Positions 46,365 through 56,231 of a stretch of DNA of 64,000 nucleotides are shown in pieces. Under the pieces are notes generated by a model. The model did not search any database. It was not told where the DNA came from and saw nothing but the letters and a program-made list of their open reading frames with translations. Source of the DNA: Trichopria drosophilae (Eukaryota > Arthropoda > Insecta > Hymenoptera > Diapriidae); assembly GCA_030407085.1 (NCBI GenBank), contig CM059582.1, forward strand, positions 66,976,001-67,040,000. Reading direction: 5' to 3'. Each line of letters begins with the position of its first letter. The stretch's first letter is position 1. The translations under genes and the position numbers were made by a program.

Positions 46365-46922
46365 TTAAAAATAAAAAGTTTTAAATGTACAAATTTGATT
46401 ACATTTTGCACTATATTGCCCACCGTGATTAAGATTACGATTAACGCATACACCGTTCTGTCGTTTTTTCCGACAATATAATTTTTGCGAAAACTGATTG
46501 TACCATTTATTTACAATATAGTCGTTTTGTCTAGCATTATTGGAGAAATTCTTATAAATATCATGTAAAGTATAACCATTAGCCATAGTATGCAAAAACA
46601 TAACACAGTATTGACCACACACAGAAGAAGTAAAACTTTGAAGACACTTATCACTCCATCGGATCGTTTTACAGTTTCTTCGGAGGCAATGAATGTGATG
46701 TGAGATGAATGGCTGCGATCCATAACTGTCAAAGAAAATTCCGTTGCCAAATTCATTGACGTAAAAAGCGACCCAGTGAGTACCAGGTTTTGTATGATCG
46801 TCCGTATTCGCTATTATAGATGCCGGTTTCGTCCACACCCGGGGAATCAGATCCGCCGGAAATATACCTCTTGTCCTCCCCGGAATAAGTTGCAGGGCTT
46901 GTATCAGATCTTTCAAGTTCAT
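46365..46922 (-). CDS. PRO: Polinton adenain-like cysteine protease
   Basis: The 185-residue frame has the order of the adenovirus-type (C5) protease: GTHWVAFYV with His49, FFDSYG with Asp65, and SVCGQYC with Gln104 and Cys106 as oxyanion and nucleophile. Such proteases mature virion proteins in adenoviruses and are a hallmark of Polintons. I chose ATG 46922 (MNLKDLIQALQ) because the conserved GIFPADLIP follows directly; an upstream start at 47000 is possible. The 5' part overlaps the exonuclease-like frame by about 170 bp. The last ~28 codons lie inside the left inverted repeat, so the right end carries a copy of them. Confidence 0.88.
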   Translation of the reverse strand: MNLKDLIQALQLIPGRTRGIFPADLIPRVWTKPASIIANTDDHTKPGTHWVAFYVNEFGNGIFFDSYGSQPFISHHIHCLRRNCKTIRWSDKCLQSFTSSVCGQYCVMFLHTMANGYTLHDIYKNFSNNARQNDYIVNKWYNQFSQKLYCRKKRQNGVCVNRNLNHGGQYSAKCNQICTFKTFYF

Positions 46923-47514
46923 GGATAGTTTTTTCTTTCGACGTACTACAAATGTCGCTAGTGGGTTTGTAACTGATATTCGTACACAAAGACGGTACAC
47001 ATGGTCTTGGTGAAAATGTTTCCTGGTTCTCGTTTATATGTGACACTATCCACTTTCGTAGTTTTAACGAGTTATTCAATGCGCATACGTATTTACCAGG
47101 TTTCTTGATTCCGTGATATATGCAAAAAGCTTCGTCTGTGTTGAGTTGCGTAAATCTCGGTGCATTGACATCGTCTTCCGAATTTTCAATAGGTCGAGTA
47201 ATGATTTTCTCCAAAAATTGTTTCTTTTGATGTCCTCGTACATAAACACAGGACGACTCGCGAGTAATCTCTTGCAGTATTTGATATATTTTAGTCGCAT
47301 CAGTATCACCATCAAACCACTCGATACCGTGATGATATAGCGAGAGATACGAGTTTGTCTTGCGTAAATTTACAGGTAGTTTCACAAAATTATCAGTAGA
47401 TCTGAGAATCCAATGACCGATAGAATTTTTCTCGATACAAACAATCGCAATTTCTTTTGGTGTAAAAGCATGCTTTTTATTCAAGAAACCTTGAACGTCT
47501 ATTACAAAACGCAT
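46753..47514 (-). CDS. Polinton-associated exonuclease-like protein
   Basis: The 253-residue frame starts MRFVIDVQGF, then KEIAIVCIE, GHWILR, YHHGIEWFDGD and a block SSCVYVRGHQKKQFLEKII. The DVQGF opening, an HHG.EW block and a V.G..K.FL block recur in arthropod element proteins that I take to have an RNase H-like exonuclease fold. That is recognition from pattern, not proof. The C-terminal third is Ser/Thr-rich, overlaps the protease gene in another frame and may be non-conserved. It is the first gene inside the left inverted repeat apart from the protease. Confidence 0.6.
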   Translation of the reverse strand: MRFVIDVQGFLNKKHAFTPKEIAIVCIEKNSIGHWILRSTDNFVKLPVNLRKTNSYLSLYHHGIEWFDGDTDATKIYQILQEITRESSCVYVRGHQKKQFLEKIITRPIENSEDDVNAPRFTQLNTDEAFCIYHGIKKPGKYVCALNNSLKLRKWIVSHINENQETFSPRPCVPSLCTNISYKPTSDICSTSKEKTIHELERSDTSPATYSGEDKRYISGGSDSPGVDETGIYNSEYGRSYKTWYSLGRFLRQ

Positions 47515-47618
47515 AGTCGATGTTTATGGTGCGACATGAAACGAACAACTGACATCAAAGTTCGTAGCAAGATAGAATTTTGGGACTAAATCATAAGTAC
47601 CCCTCTCTTGTTACAACT

Positions 47619-48926
47619 TTAAGCATTGTAATCTGTAATAATTTGACGGGAAGAGTCGATTTCCAAAACGTTGTCATATTCAGCGTAAACTATACAATTT
47701 ACTGTATTTTCAAGAGCAGCGTCGAATCGTTCTTCTATTCGCAGACAACCACTCTTTACGAGGTTCCAATGAGTAACGCAACTTGCGGAAAGATCCGAAG
47801 TTAAATCAAAAACAGACAATAGCCGTTGGCGAATTCTTCTCTCGATATTTCATTTCCTTCATTCATAAAATGAATGCCAGTGCCTGAAAATAAAGTGTGA
47901 TATGCTTCTACGAAAAGTTTAGATGTTTCTTTAAAGTTTGGCTGCAGAGGCTTACTCAGAATTTGTGTGCCGTCGACGTATAGTGATAAAAAGTTGATAC
48001 CGTAATTTTGAAAATTGAAAGGATTAAGACGACGATCGCCATTGAAAGCTTTATTATCAACGAAACCGATAACTACTTTTTTCGGCAATTGACCTAGTAT
48101 AACGTTGTCGAGTGTATCGCCGAGTATCCCGTTATGCAATACAAATGACTTCACCTCGACTCTGGTGAGTGGACACTTTGCCGTCGTATTTGCAAGAGTT
48201 TTTGCATGTGCGAGAAGAATTCCAGGATTTATTTTGGCTCTTCTTACGAGTAACGTAATATCGCTAATGTTGACTGAAAATTTTCCATCGACGGATTCAT
48301 CCATGAGCGAGAAAGCATCTTTAGAATGAACAAGGCGTAATCTTATTTCGACACCGTTTAACATAAATTTGTCTTGATTGAAAACGTCGCAGTGCAAATG
48401 ACCAATAAGATCCACTATCTGTGAATTTTCCGTATATTTTTTACGCTTAACGAGTCCGACATTATCATTTCGGTAATCCATCCATATGATTTCCCGTGTC
48501 CTTGTACCATAGTGTCGATGTCAAGTGGGACGATTTTGCAGCGGGTCCGTAGTTTAGCAATGTCTCTATATACGACCGGTACGCATAGGTATTACTGGGT
48601 GGTGATACTAACTTTTGATTAAAGAAAACATCGACTTGATTGAACATTGAATGTAAGAAATTATTCACCGGTGCAACTTTAGTATTATCCTCTGCGTGAC
48701 TAGGTTGAATTCTTGCTTTGAGACTTATCATTGTATGCGCAAGATCAATGTACTCTTCACCATGACCGGGCACGACAAATTCAATCGGTGAGTCATCCGT
48801 CAACGATGACACGGGCTTATAATGTACCCAGTGCGAGCTCTCGATGGTTGTCTGGGTCGGTGGAATCGTGAAGATGTCGAGCTCCGATTTCATGCACTCG
48901 CACGAGTGTGAATGAAGGAAAGACAT
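47619..48926 (-). pseudogene. MCP: Polinton major capsid protein (double jelly roll), two frameshifts
   Basis: The frame starts at 48926 (MSFLHSHSCECMKSELDIFT) and shows IPPTQTTIESSHWV, SLTDDSPIEFVVPG and NTYAYRSYIETLLNYGP, typical of the Polinton major capsid protein (also annotated as F54H12.2-like). It shifts frame at about 48475 (near YKDTGNHMD), continues in the second frame to about 47815, and then returns to the first frame for the C-terminus (ENTVNCIVYAEYDNVLEIDS, stop at 47619). The two indels compensate, so only the central part is out of phase. Both could be assembly errors, but as given no complete capsid protein can be made. Confidence 0.88.
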
Positions 48927-48935
48927 TATTACTTT

Positions 48936-49493
48936 TTAATTATCCCCAAATATATCCCTCGTTAAGTTATTACGTTTTCGTTTTCTAGACGTCTGCTTTA
49001 CACTACTTTTTCTCTTGGATGTCTTTTTTTTCTTTCTTGTCGTCTTCGTCTTTTTACCTTTCTGCACCTTTCGTTTCGAAATACGACCAGTATTACCAGT
49101 ATTACCAGTCGAATACTGAGCAGGCTGATTATGGAGCACACTGTTATAACCCGAACCAGACATCACTTTGGAAAACTTATCTTTGGCTTTATTTGCAAGC
49201 ATTCTACCAGACTCCTTTGCTCGATTTCTCAATGATTCTTTCAAAGTTACGTTGTGTTCACCAACATCTTCGAGTACATTTATTCCTGTACGCAAGGCTT
49301 CTTTTCCAACTGCTGTCGCACCCCTCCTAAGCAAAGGAAGAATACGTCTGAATAATCCTCCCAGAAAACTACCTATTCCATGACCCCGTTGATCCACAGA
49401 TCCGACATAAACGTTGCGAATTCCTCGAAGTCCACCACCACCAGTTTGATCTTCGTAGTACGATATATAATGATCGATCATTTCATTGCTCAA
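48936..49493 (-). CDS. Polinton minor virion-like protein, Gly-rich start and basic tail
   Basis: 185 residues. The sequence YEDQTGGGGLRGIRNVYVGS is followed by QRGHGIGSFLGGLFRRILPL and a helix-forming LRRGATAVGKEALRTGINVL. The last ~50 residues are Lys/Arg-rich. The Gly-rich segment followed by an amphipathic helix resembles the cleaved minor core and membrane-active proteins of adenoviruses and recurs in insect Polintons next to capsid genes. The GG stretches may be protease sites. The frame is complete, with a 9-bp gap to the capsid gene. Confidence 0.7.
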   Translation of the reverse strand: MSNEMIDHYISYYEDQTGGGGLRGIRNVYVGSVDQRGHGIGSFLGGLFRRILPLLRRGATAVGKEALRTGINVLEDVGEHNVTLKESLRNRAKESGRMLANKAKDKFSKVMSGSGYNSVLHNQPAQYSTGNTGNTGRISKRKVQKGKKTKTTRKKKKTSKRKSSVKQTSRKRKRNNLTRDIFGDN

Positions 49494-49512
49494 TGCGAAT
49501 TTTTATCGTTCT

Positions 49513-50352
49513 TTAATACTGTCGCTTAAAATGTAGAGTGACTGTCAACGTCCCGTACTCGAATGGTATTGGTGCACCTGCGTGATCTCTTATATCGATT
49601 GTAATCTCTCGAAAATATTTCGCGAGGAGAGGAACATAATTTGGTGGTGAAAAATGCTTCACAATAGTTTCACCGTAATTATAATTTTTACCACCAACAT
49701 TAACTATACGTAGTAACGACACTTGAGAATCACCGACCACGTTGGGCTCGCAAATGTCTGTGTACACAAATAGCTGATCGGGTATGGCTCGGGACAAACT
49801 AGCTGGATAGTAATGTTGCCTTATAAAAATTTCTTTATCGCGCTCAGTATTTAGTAAATGGTATGTAATTGTAACAGGAAATCCGAGAATCTTATTTACA
49901 GAACTATGAAACATAAAAAAGTGAACTTTTTTGCAATCTTTTTGTGCGCAATGGGCGGTAACAAAGCCACCTCGTGATTTTGCATAGTTAAATTGTAAGT
50001 GAACAGACTCCGACCCATACACCGATTTCAAATTCTCATTAATCGCGTTGACAAAATCATATACGTCTCTGTAAAAACCTTCGGGTATATTTACAGACGA
50101 TTTGTCAATAATGTGCGCTCCATCCGTGGACATATCTATGGTTCCAAATTCAAAAGCACAATTATCTCGTTTTATATGAACAACACTGTAAGGAACATGA
50201 ATTTCCGATATACCTACTAACCAGGCACCGGTTAATTGAATTTCTTTGGGAAGTACTGTTGTAAATCTAGTCGTAGTGTTGTCGGGAAAGTACTTCATAC
50301 TGCTGTTGCTCGGTAAAGTTATAAAAAATTCGTCTGCTTGTGACTGATGCAT
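49513..50352 (-). CDS. Polinton minor capsid (penton-like) protein
   Basis: 279 residues, open throughout. FFITLPSNSSMKYFPDNTTT, FTTVLPKEIQLTGAWLVGIS, PEGFY and a C-terminal DIRDHAGAPIPFEYGTLTVT match the conserved blocks of the Polinton minor capsid protein, a single-jelly-roll homologue of penton. It would occupy capsid vertices. It ends 20 bp before the basic minor protein and starts one base after the integrase stop, suggesting tight packing of minus-strand genes. Confidence 0.85.
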   Translation of the reverse strand: MHQSQADEFFITLPSNSSMKYFPDNTTTRFTTVLPKEIQLTGAWLVGISEIHVPYSVVHIKRDNCAFEFGTIDMSTDGAHIIDKSSVNIPEGFYRDVYDFVNAINENLKSVYGSESVHLQFNYAKSRGGFVTAHCAQKDCKKVHFFMFHSSVNKILGFPVTITYHLLNTERDKEIFIRQHYYPASLSRAIPDQLFVYTDICEPNVVGDSQVSLLRIVNVGGKNYNYGETIVKHFSPPNYVPLLAKYFREITIDIRDHAGAPIPFEYGTLTVTLHFKRQY

Positions 50353-50353
50353 T

Positions 50354-51460
50354 TTACAGATTTTTTAAATTTGCTGCAGGTATCCACGAATTAAATTGTT
50401 CAGGATAGCCTACCCAGCTTACAAAGACTTCCTTTTTCGAGCCTCGACCTCTAGTCCGGATGACACTATCGATTTTAAATTCTTGTTCTGTTCTATCTTT
50501 TGAGACTGTGCCCAGCTCTTGTGGATAAAAGTAACCCTCGATATCTTCTCCACTCAAGTCTTCTAGTTCGTACACAAAGAGGTTTTGGCGTTTTAAGACA
50601 CTCTTTATTCGAAAAATTTCCTCGCTCCACCCTCGTTCGTATCCTTTCTTAAAGGTTTTTTTTGCACTACTGATTCGAACGTTATCGCCTACCTGATACT
50701 TATACGTTTGTGTGTACTTTGCAGGATATCGCGACTCAATATTTCGCCGGGCAATATGAGCATTGAATAATGTAACTGAAGCAGGGGTCATTTTTATACT
50801 CGAATGTAAAGAATTATTGTAAGCATCGACAATATTTTGCATAACGTCTACGTATCGTCTGGTATTGTTACGTGTAAAATAGCGCCATATACGCTCTTTA
50901 AGCGTTCGGTTGAAGCGTTCTACAATCGCTGCTTTTACATCAGGGTGGCTGCGTGTTACTCGAAACCGAATGTTACCCTCTCGTAGATAATTCTGTACTT
51001 GTTTACCAACAAATTCTTTACCACGATCTGTTTGAAGAGTGACAGGGATTCGCTTATTGTTTCGTTCCAGAATTCTCTTAAAACCTGCGAGAACCTCGTG
51101 TGAACTTTTATCGCGTAACGATTCGACCCATACGTATTTGCTTAACACGTCTATGACAACGAGAATGTAACATTTGTTATCGTTGTACGTTTTCAACGAT
51201 CTCAGATCAACAAGGTCTGCTTCCCAGAGGTCATCGACATTTGTGACGTTATATCTTAAACGTTGAAAATTTCGTCGTATGGGTCTATGCAGAGTATACG
51301 CGTCTTGTGCGTTTAGCCACTCTTGAACATCATCCGGTGACACGCCATGCTTCATAAAAAATTGCCTCACATTTCGAGCACCCGAGTAGCTAACAGGATG
51401 TGAAGGGTCGTAATAAACACTTTCGATCTTATCTACGATTACATTTCGAGACCCAGCCAT
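50354..51460 (-). CDS. INT: Polinton RVE-type integrase with chromodomain
   Basis: 368 residues, intact. The catalytic triad is Asp82 (WEADLVD), Asp145 (LQTDRGKEF) and Glu181 (IVERFNRTLKER), with the D-35-E spacing of retroviral-type integrases. A basic SH3-like segment (YQVGDNVRISSAKKTFKKGY) follows. The last ~45 residues form a chromodomain (VFVSWVGYPEQFNSWIPAAN) that could steer insertion to chromatin marks. The start overlaps the 3' end of the upstream gene by 22 bp. Together with the ATPase it is among the best preserved genes here. Confidence 0.95.
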   Translation of the reverse strand: MAGSRNVIVDKIESVYYDPSHPVSYSGARNVRQFFMKHGVSPDDVQEWLNAQDAYTLHRPIRRNFQRLRYNVTNVDDLWEADLVDLRSLKTYNDNKCYILVVIDVLSKYVWVESLRDKSSHEVLAGFKRILERNNKRIPVTLQTDRGKEFVGKQVQNYLREGNIRFRVTRSHPDVKAAIVERFNRTLKERIWRYFTRNNTRRYVDVMQNIVDAYNNSLHSSIKMTPASVTLFNAHIARRNIESRYPAKYTQTYKYQVGDNVRISSAKKTFKKGYERGWSEEIFRIKSVLKRQNLFVYELEDLSGEDIEGYFYPQELGTVSKDRTEQEFKIDSVIRTRGRGSKKEVFVSWVGYPEQFNSWIPAANLKNL

Positions 51461-52338
51461 TCCATCTGGCTCTTGTTAGCTTCTTCTCGTTTTTCGTCGT
51501 CGTCGTCGTCAACGTCGTTGTTGTCAATATTTTCGGTCAAATTTTTCTTTCCAAATCTCGCTGCATTTATAATCTCTCGAGATTTTTTACCAAATCGCGG
51601 GGTAGAAGTAAGTTTCCAAAAGTTTTTATTACCGATGGAACGTGTGGGAATACGATCTGCCCGAAGTGCACGAATAAAGTCTTCGCGACCAACTGGATTT
51701 ACAGATTTTCGCGAGCGTGTTGCATCGTTGACGAGTTCGACGATATCGGATCCTATAATATCATAACCGTCGATATTAACGACACCTTCGTTATCCCAGG
51801 ATATACGTTTCGAGCGTTGCAGATGATTCATCAATTTCAAGGCTTTCAATCTGTACGAAATTGGAACACTTTTAACTATTTCAGGGATAGAAATAGAAGG
51901 TGGGATATCTTTACGATTTTTGTTTGATTCCACTTTCGATGAGTCGTTCTCACGCCGAGTATCATCTCGTTGATATTGTTCCTCTCGTTTCATACTTGCA
52001 GCATCTTCGTTGTTACTAGTATTATTATTCGTAGTCTTATCGTTTATTTCTTTTTCATCGTACAGATTTTTGGAAAAAAAATGTAAGTAACGTTGAAGCG
52101 TTTGTATATATCTTGCGAGTTTTCTACCTTCATCGAAAATCCTAGCAGCTTCTCTGTCTTTGATTTTTATTGTACAATTACGATCGTTGAAAGATCCGTT
52201 ATTTTCATCGTGGAGAGTATTTGACAGTTCCTCGTCCAATCTTGAAAGCACCGTTCCGGGTGTTTGCACAGTTTTCTTGTCACCATTTGTAGGTACTTCA
52301 TTTTCAGGAACAAGGATCATTTTCTTTGCGTGCTCCAT
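51439..52338 (-). CDS. conserved Polinton protein, coiled/acidic, function unknown
   Basis: About 299 residues from ATG 52338 (MEHAKKMILVPENEVP). An upstream start at 52461 exists but lies within the next gene. Features are an N-terminal KKMILVPE..., LSRLDEELSNTL, a long helix-prone RKLARYIQTLQRYLHFF, a low-complexity Asn/Arg/Glu-rich middle and a C-terminal domain YDIIGSDIVELVNDATRSRK...GREDFIRALRADRIP. This layout recurs in arthropod Polintons. No enzymatic motif is visible. Confidence 0.68.
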   Translation of the reverse strand: MEHAKKMILVPENEVPTNGDKKTVQTPGTVLSRLDEELSNTLHDENNGSFNDRNCTIKIKDREAARIFDEGRKLARYIQTLQRYLHFFSKNLYDEKEINDKTTNNNTSNNEDAASMKREEQYQRDDTRRENDSSKVESNKNRKDIPPSISIPEIVKSVPISYRLKALKLMNHLQRSKRISWDNEGVVNIDGYDIIGSDIVELVNDATRSRKSVNPVGREDFIRALRADRIPTRSIGNKNFWKLTSTPRFGKKSREIINAARFGKKNLTENIDNNDVDDDDDEKREEANKSQMEWLGLEM

Positions 52339-52346
52339 ACCAGACC

Positions 52347-52856
52347 TTATTTCTGACCAGAACTGAATAATTTGGAGAAAACAGCACCGACTTTTGGAGC
52401 CAATAAAATTGGTAACAAATTTCCACCTTTCTGCAAAAGGAGAGTTTTTTTCCGTTTCCAAGTGGTAATATTGCTACGGGTGCGATCGCGTGTTTTTATG
52501 ATAGCCCTACTTCTTGTCGACAATGCGAGATTACGTAGTATATTTTTATATTTTCCAAGTAATGTTTTCTCACGCGGTTTTAATGAAACAACGCCATACA
52601 ATACATTAAGTGCACATTCGCAGATATGTTTTATAAGTTTTCGATCAGCCGTCTTTAATAAAGCCGCTCTCTGTCTTTTGTCAGCATGACAAAGTGCATG
52701 TAACAACGCGAGATACTTTTTTTCGAAAGGGAAACACGACGTTTTCGCAGCACGAGTACTTGCACTTTCTTCAAAAACTTTTTTACTTGAATGCTTTCCA
52801 AGGTTTCGTCCGTTCGCCAATTTATTGTGTTTACGCATGCGTCTCGATACGTTCAT
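52347..52856 (-). CDS. small basic Polinton protein with LLQKGG-type motif
   Basis: 169 residues. LALLHALCHADKRQRAALLK, LIKHICECALNVLYGVV and a basic KYKNILRNLA block precede KKTLLLQKGGNLLPILL and a hydrophobic end. The combination is typical of a small conserved Polinton protein. LLQKGG resembles an adenain cleavage site, so it may be a processed virion component. The function is not known to me. Confidence 0.65.
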   Translation of the reverse strand: MNVSRRMRKHNKLANGRNLGKHSSKKVFEESASTRAAKTSCFPFEKKYLALLHALCHADKRQRAALLKTADRKLIKHICECALNVLYGVVSLKPREKTLLGKYKNILRNLALSTRSRAIIKTRDRTRSNITTWKRKKTLLLQKGGNLLPILLAPKVGAVFSKLFSSGQK

Positions 52857-52914
52857 CTTCGTGGTTTACAACGTACTGAAAGCCATATATGATAATGATA
52901 ATGATTAGATATAT

Positions 52915-53580
52915 TTACCTACGTTTCGGTACGTACGCAATTTGCGGTTTATCATCAGGAAATATACAAGTACGAAATCTGAAATCATCCGGTGTCGATT
53001 GCTTGAGGTCCAAAAGAAGATAACCATGTGGATGAGAAGTTGCATCTCGATATGCTTCCTGCAGAAATTTTGAATTTTCAGGATATACCTGTCGTACGAG
53101 ATGCTGAAATTGCGCGCGGTCTCGAGGATTTTTAAACAAAACGATATAGTTAGTATTTAAAGAAATATCTCTCTGTTCGCGACCCTGATGAAAAATATTC
53201 TGTGTTATGAAAATTACACTAATATTTTTGTGATGGCTTCCTTTCGTTAAGAGGTCCATTATTGTGTTGTTAGACGATTCTCGCATAAGATCGTCGATTA
53301 TAATCAATTTTTTACAGTCGTTATCTTTTGAGTAATCTTCGGGAATCGGGCAACCTTCGCGAAACTCGATTCCACGTTGTGAAGCTGGCGATGTTCCGTC
53401 TACAGACATTTTACTTCGATATTCATCTTGCCATTCGGCGTAATAAAAAATGACACGATCGAAAGAGACATCCGCTAAAGATGTCAAATTTTTTAAAAAT
53501 CTTTTTATAAAAACCGTTTTACCACAGCCCGTTGGTCCACAAACTAGACACGTCCACGGATGCTTCCAACGCGTATCCAT
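52915..53580 (-). CDS. ATP: Polinton FtsK/A32-type packaging ATPase
   Basis: 221 residues, intact. Walker A is CGPTGCGKT (residues 14-22) and Walker B is LIIIDDLM (92-99). A sensor-like VIFITQNIF and an arginine-rich REQRDISLNTNYIVLFKNPR follow. This is the genome-packaging ATPase family shared by Polintons, adeno-like and poxvirus-like lineages. It starts at 53580 (MDTRWKHPWTC) and is the gene nearest the GC-rich spacer. Confidence 0.93.
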   Translation of the reverse strand: MDTRWKHPWTCLVCGPTGCGKTVFIKRFLKNLTSLADVSFDRVIFYYAEWQDEYRSKMSVDGTSPASQRGIEFREGCPIPEDYSKDNDCKKLIIIDDLMRESSNNTIMDLLTKGSHHKNISVIFITQNIFHQGREQRDISLNTNYIVLFKNPRDRAQFQHLVRQVYPENSKFLQEAYRDATSHPHGYLLLDLKQSTPDDFRFRTCIFPDDKPQIAYVPKRR

Positions 53581-54268
53581 GATAGAATTTAAATTTTTTT
53601 ATTCGACAATTCTCGAATCTCAACCATTCACCATATGTTGTCAACATCGACTGATCGTGCAAATAAGAGCCGAAGTCTTATAAACTTAAGTTATGTAAAA
53701 AAGCCGACCTTTTTTTTTCTTGGCGGCGGCGGCGGCGGCGCGGTCCGCGGCTTCGCGAGCTTTTTTCGCGACTTCGTAAGCTAACAAGGAGCCTGCGACT
53801 AGCGATCTTAGCACCGCGGCTTCGCAAGCTGATCATCGTAGACCGCGGCTACGCAAGCTGATTTACAGCGTATCGGAAAAACGCTTACTTTTAATTTAAT
53901 ACCTGGTAATGACAAAAAAAATGTAATATGATTATTGTCTTCGTTATTGACCAACATTTATTTTGATTACGTGCAAAATAAAGCATTTTTGAATTCGTAA
54001 AAATATAAAAGTTAACTCATTTTATATCAAAGGCAAGCACGTTAGAAATTTGTTAGGACTAACTCGAGAGCGTCGTAAACATTCAAACATCTAATCAAAA
54101 TCACTTGTATCTCGAAAACTTCTGCGATGAAATTAAATATAGATATTTTTTAAAATTCTCGATAAATCGGGAAAGGATTAAGGAATAAAATAAATCAGAC
54201 AGGTTAAAATATAAATTCTACAAAATAATGTATTGTAAATTATTAGAAAATTACATGTTTTCTTTTTT
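53581..54268. other. spacer with GC-rich short repeats
   Basis: A (GGC)n run (53722-53740) is followed by three related blocks containing ccgcggct(t/a)cgc(g/a)agct near 53745, 53815 and 53852. The remainder is AT-rich. No gene is seen. Its position between the ATPase and the next minus-strand gene could suit a regulatory role, but nothing proves it. Confidence 0.45.
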
Positions 54269-55249
54269 TTAAGTAAAATTTCGTTTTGTTTGACATATCA
54301 AAATATCCATATAAAAAGCAATTAATTCATTTATAAACATATTCAAGTAAATAGAAAATGATTCGGAGAGTCTACTTTTGATATTTCCACTTAAATTGTC
54401 TCTAATTTCATATATAATGTTTCGAATTCGTAAATCAGACGGAAGACTTTGGAACTTCATCGTGAACAAATATTGACGAATTTCGTCGACCACAACATTT
54501 TTACACTTATTTACATCGTCACAAATGTCACTCAAACGAATTAAATGTTCATTGACACAAGGAATAACAATTTTTAAAATATCAAACGTTGATCGTTGCA
54601 TGACTATCGATGGTGTGAAATGTTGTTTTCCAAGTGTAACTTCGTCATCCTTATTTTGCAGTACAGTGGCAGATGTTTCGGCTGTCAAATCAGATTTATA
54701 TTTCTTCAGTTCTATCTCTTCTTTGGCATCATCATCCTGGACAATCTTATCAAAGATAACTGCTTTTTTATTATAGCAGGTGGTAAACGTAACTTTGAGC
54801 TCACCGAAATCTTTCTTTTCGCCTCTTAGCGTTGATTTTGAAAAGGCACTTTCGAAAAAATAATCTCCAATACTTTCAGCGTTATCTGCAAATTTTGTCC
54901 AGCTGCTAGGGTCAATTACAAAACCATTGTTAGAATTCTGACTGTTTAACAATTTCACTATTGGAACGAAGTTTCCTTTATGGTTTGCCGCCAGCCCCAC
55001 GTATATCGCTTTGCCAGCGGACTTATTTAGTGGATACATAGCACCCAAGAGCAATGCCGTGGTTTGAGGAAATTTGGACAGGGCAGCCGACGATGCAGGA
55101 GCCATTCGAACTCTTTTCGATAAAGATTTTTTCTTATCACCGCACACTGAATTGTCGATAAATCTCGCAACTTGTTCGTTTAAAAAATCATCCGTAATTA
55201 TCTGAGAGTCTTGAAGAAGCTCTTCCGGAATATCGACGAAGTTTTCCAT
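54269..55249 (-). CDS. unrecognised Polinton-borne protein, 326 aa
   Basis: The frame is open over its full length, from MENFVDIPEELLQDSQIITD to the stop. It is not one of the standard Polinton proteins that I recognise. Visible features are an acidic start, FPQTTALLLGAMYPLNKSAG with a hydrophobic centre, YVGLAANHKGNFVPIVKLLN, an acidic-basic middle, and a C-terminal helical half (ESFSIYLNMFINELIAFYMD) that may associate with membranes or oligomerise. It is the first gene of the minus-strand series and would be transcribed from the divergent spacer at 55250-56231. An intact frame of this size amid broken neighbours suggests it has been functional recently. Confidence 0.6.
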   Translation of the reverse strand: MENFVDIPEELLQDSQIITDDFLNEQVARFIDNSVCGDKKKSLSKRVRMAPASSAALSKFPQTTALLLGAMYPLNKSAGKAIYVGLAANHKGNFVPIVKLLNSQNSNNGFVIDPSSWTKFADNAESIGDYFFESAFSKSTLRGEKKDFGELKVTFTTCYNKKAVIFDKIVQDDDAKEEIELKKYKSDLTAETSATVLQNKDDEVTLGKQHFTPSIVMQRSTFDILKIVIPCVNEHLIRLSDICDDVNKCKNVVVDEIRQYLFTMKFQSLPSDLRIRNIIYEIRDNLSGNIKSRLSESFSIYLNMFINELIAFYMDILICQTKRNFT

Positions 55250-56231
55250 TTTTATTTTTTCCCACTTATTTCACTGAACGACTTGCACTTTTTTTTCTCT
55301 CTATTTCTCTTAGGTCTTTGCGGCACTACTGTAGCAGTACGAATGAAAAATGTCTGATCAGAAATGACTCTCTATGCGTCTAGATTGAATCAAAGTAATG
55401 AAGAGAGGGAAGAGGCGGGGTGGGAAGTAAATCATAAATGTTATCTAAAAGTTTATTGCAAATAACACCGATAAAATAATTTACCGTTAACACATAAAAG
55501 GGTTTTAATTACGTCATATCACGTGAGAATGGACGCATTCTTCTAACGTTGTTCGAATTTCATTTTGAGAATTTATGTAATAAATTTTTAAGAAAAAAAC
55601 AATTTCAACGAAAATCGTTGGTGGGGTTTTATTTATTTGAAATAAACGTTGTAAGTGTGAGATAACAAATTGAAAGAACAGTATTCATATGGCAATTATT
55701 TATATTGTCTGAAAAAATATTACCTCTCCTGTTTGAAAGTTTATCATAAATTATGTGATATAACATACCTATTGAAAGATATGTATGAATATGTCTATTG
55801 TACATGGTATAAGAAAAGTATAGGGCTGTTTGAAAATTTATCACATACTAGGTCCCGTGAGAACCTTTCATCCCGTATTATTTACGTTCTTATAAAAAAG
55901 TAATGCACTTTATATTAAATTTTGAACAATCAACAATAAATCCATTCAGAGTGAAAAGTAAATATTTATTTTGAATGTTTGCGTTACTCAAGTTCACAAG
56001 GATAAAATAATCCACGAATAGCTTCTTTTGTTTACAGTAGAAAAAAAACAGAATATTTCTAAAATGGTCTATTTGTAAATACTTTATATTAAACCAGACT
56101 GTTATCTACTTTATGGTAAACTAAACTGATACGAATTTAACAAAGCTTAAGATTTTGTCATCTCCGAGCTTGTCAGATTTAGTTTTGCTCTCGTTGTGGT
56201 AACATCGTAGTGATTTCCTTTCGTCGAAAAC
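55250..56231. promoter_or_regulatory. divergent spacer between minus- and plus-strand Polinton genes
   Basis: 980 bp without a gene separate the minus-strand series from the plus-strand polymerase unit, so promoters for both directions are expected here. The sequence is AT-rich. I cannot point to a definite core promoter. Confidence 0.4.

Larger units (their letters stand above)
42290..46461. repeat. left terminal inverted repeat of the Polinton (expanded by insertions)
   Basis: It matches the right end in inverse orientation in blocks: 42290-42438, 43960-43980, 44690-45110, 45118-45840 and 46150-46461. Between the blocks lie a solo LTR (42439-43959), an unmatched ~710-bp insert (43981-44690) and extra copies of a ~185-bp unit (45655-46205). 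The inner limit falls inside the protease gene. Long CA and CT runs occur at 45527-45570, 45606-45645 and 45831-45851. Confidence 0.85.
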
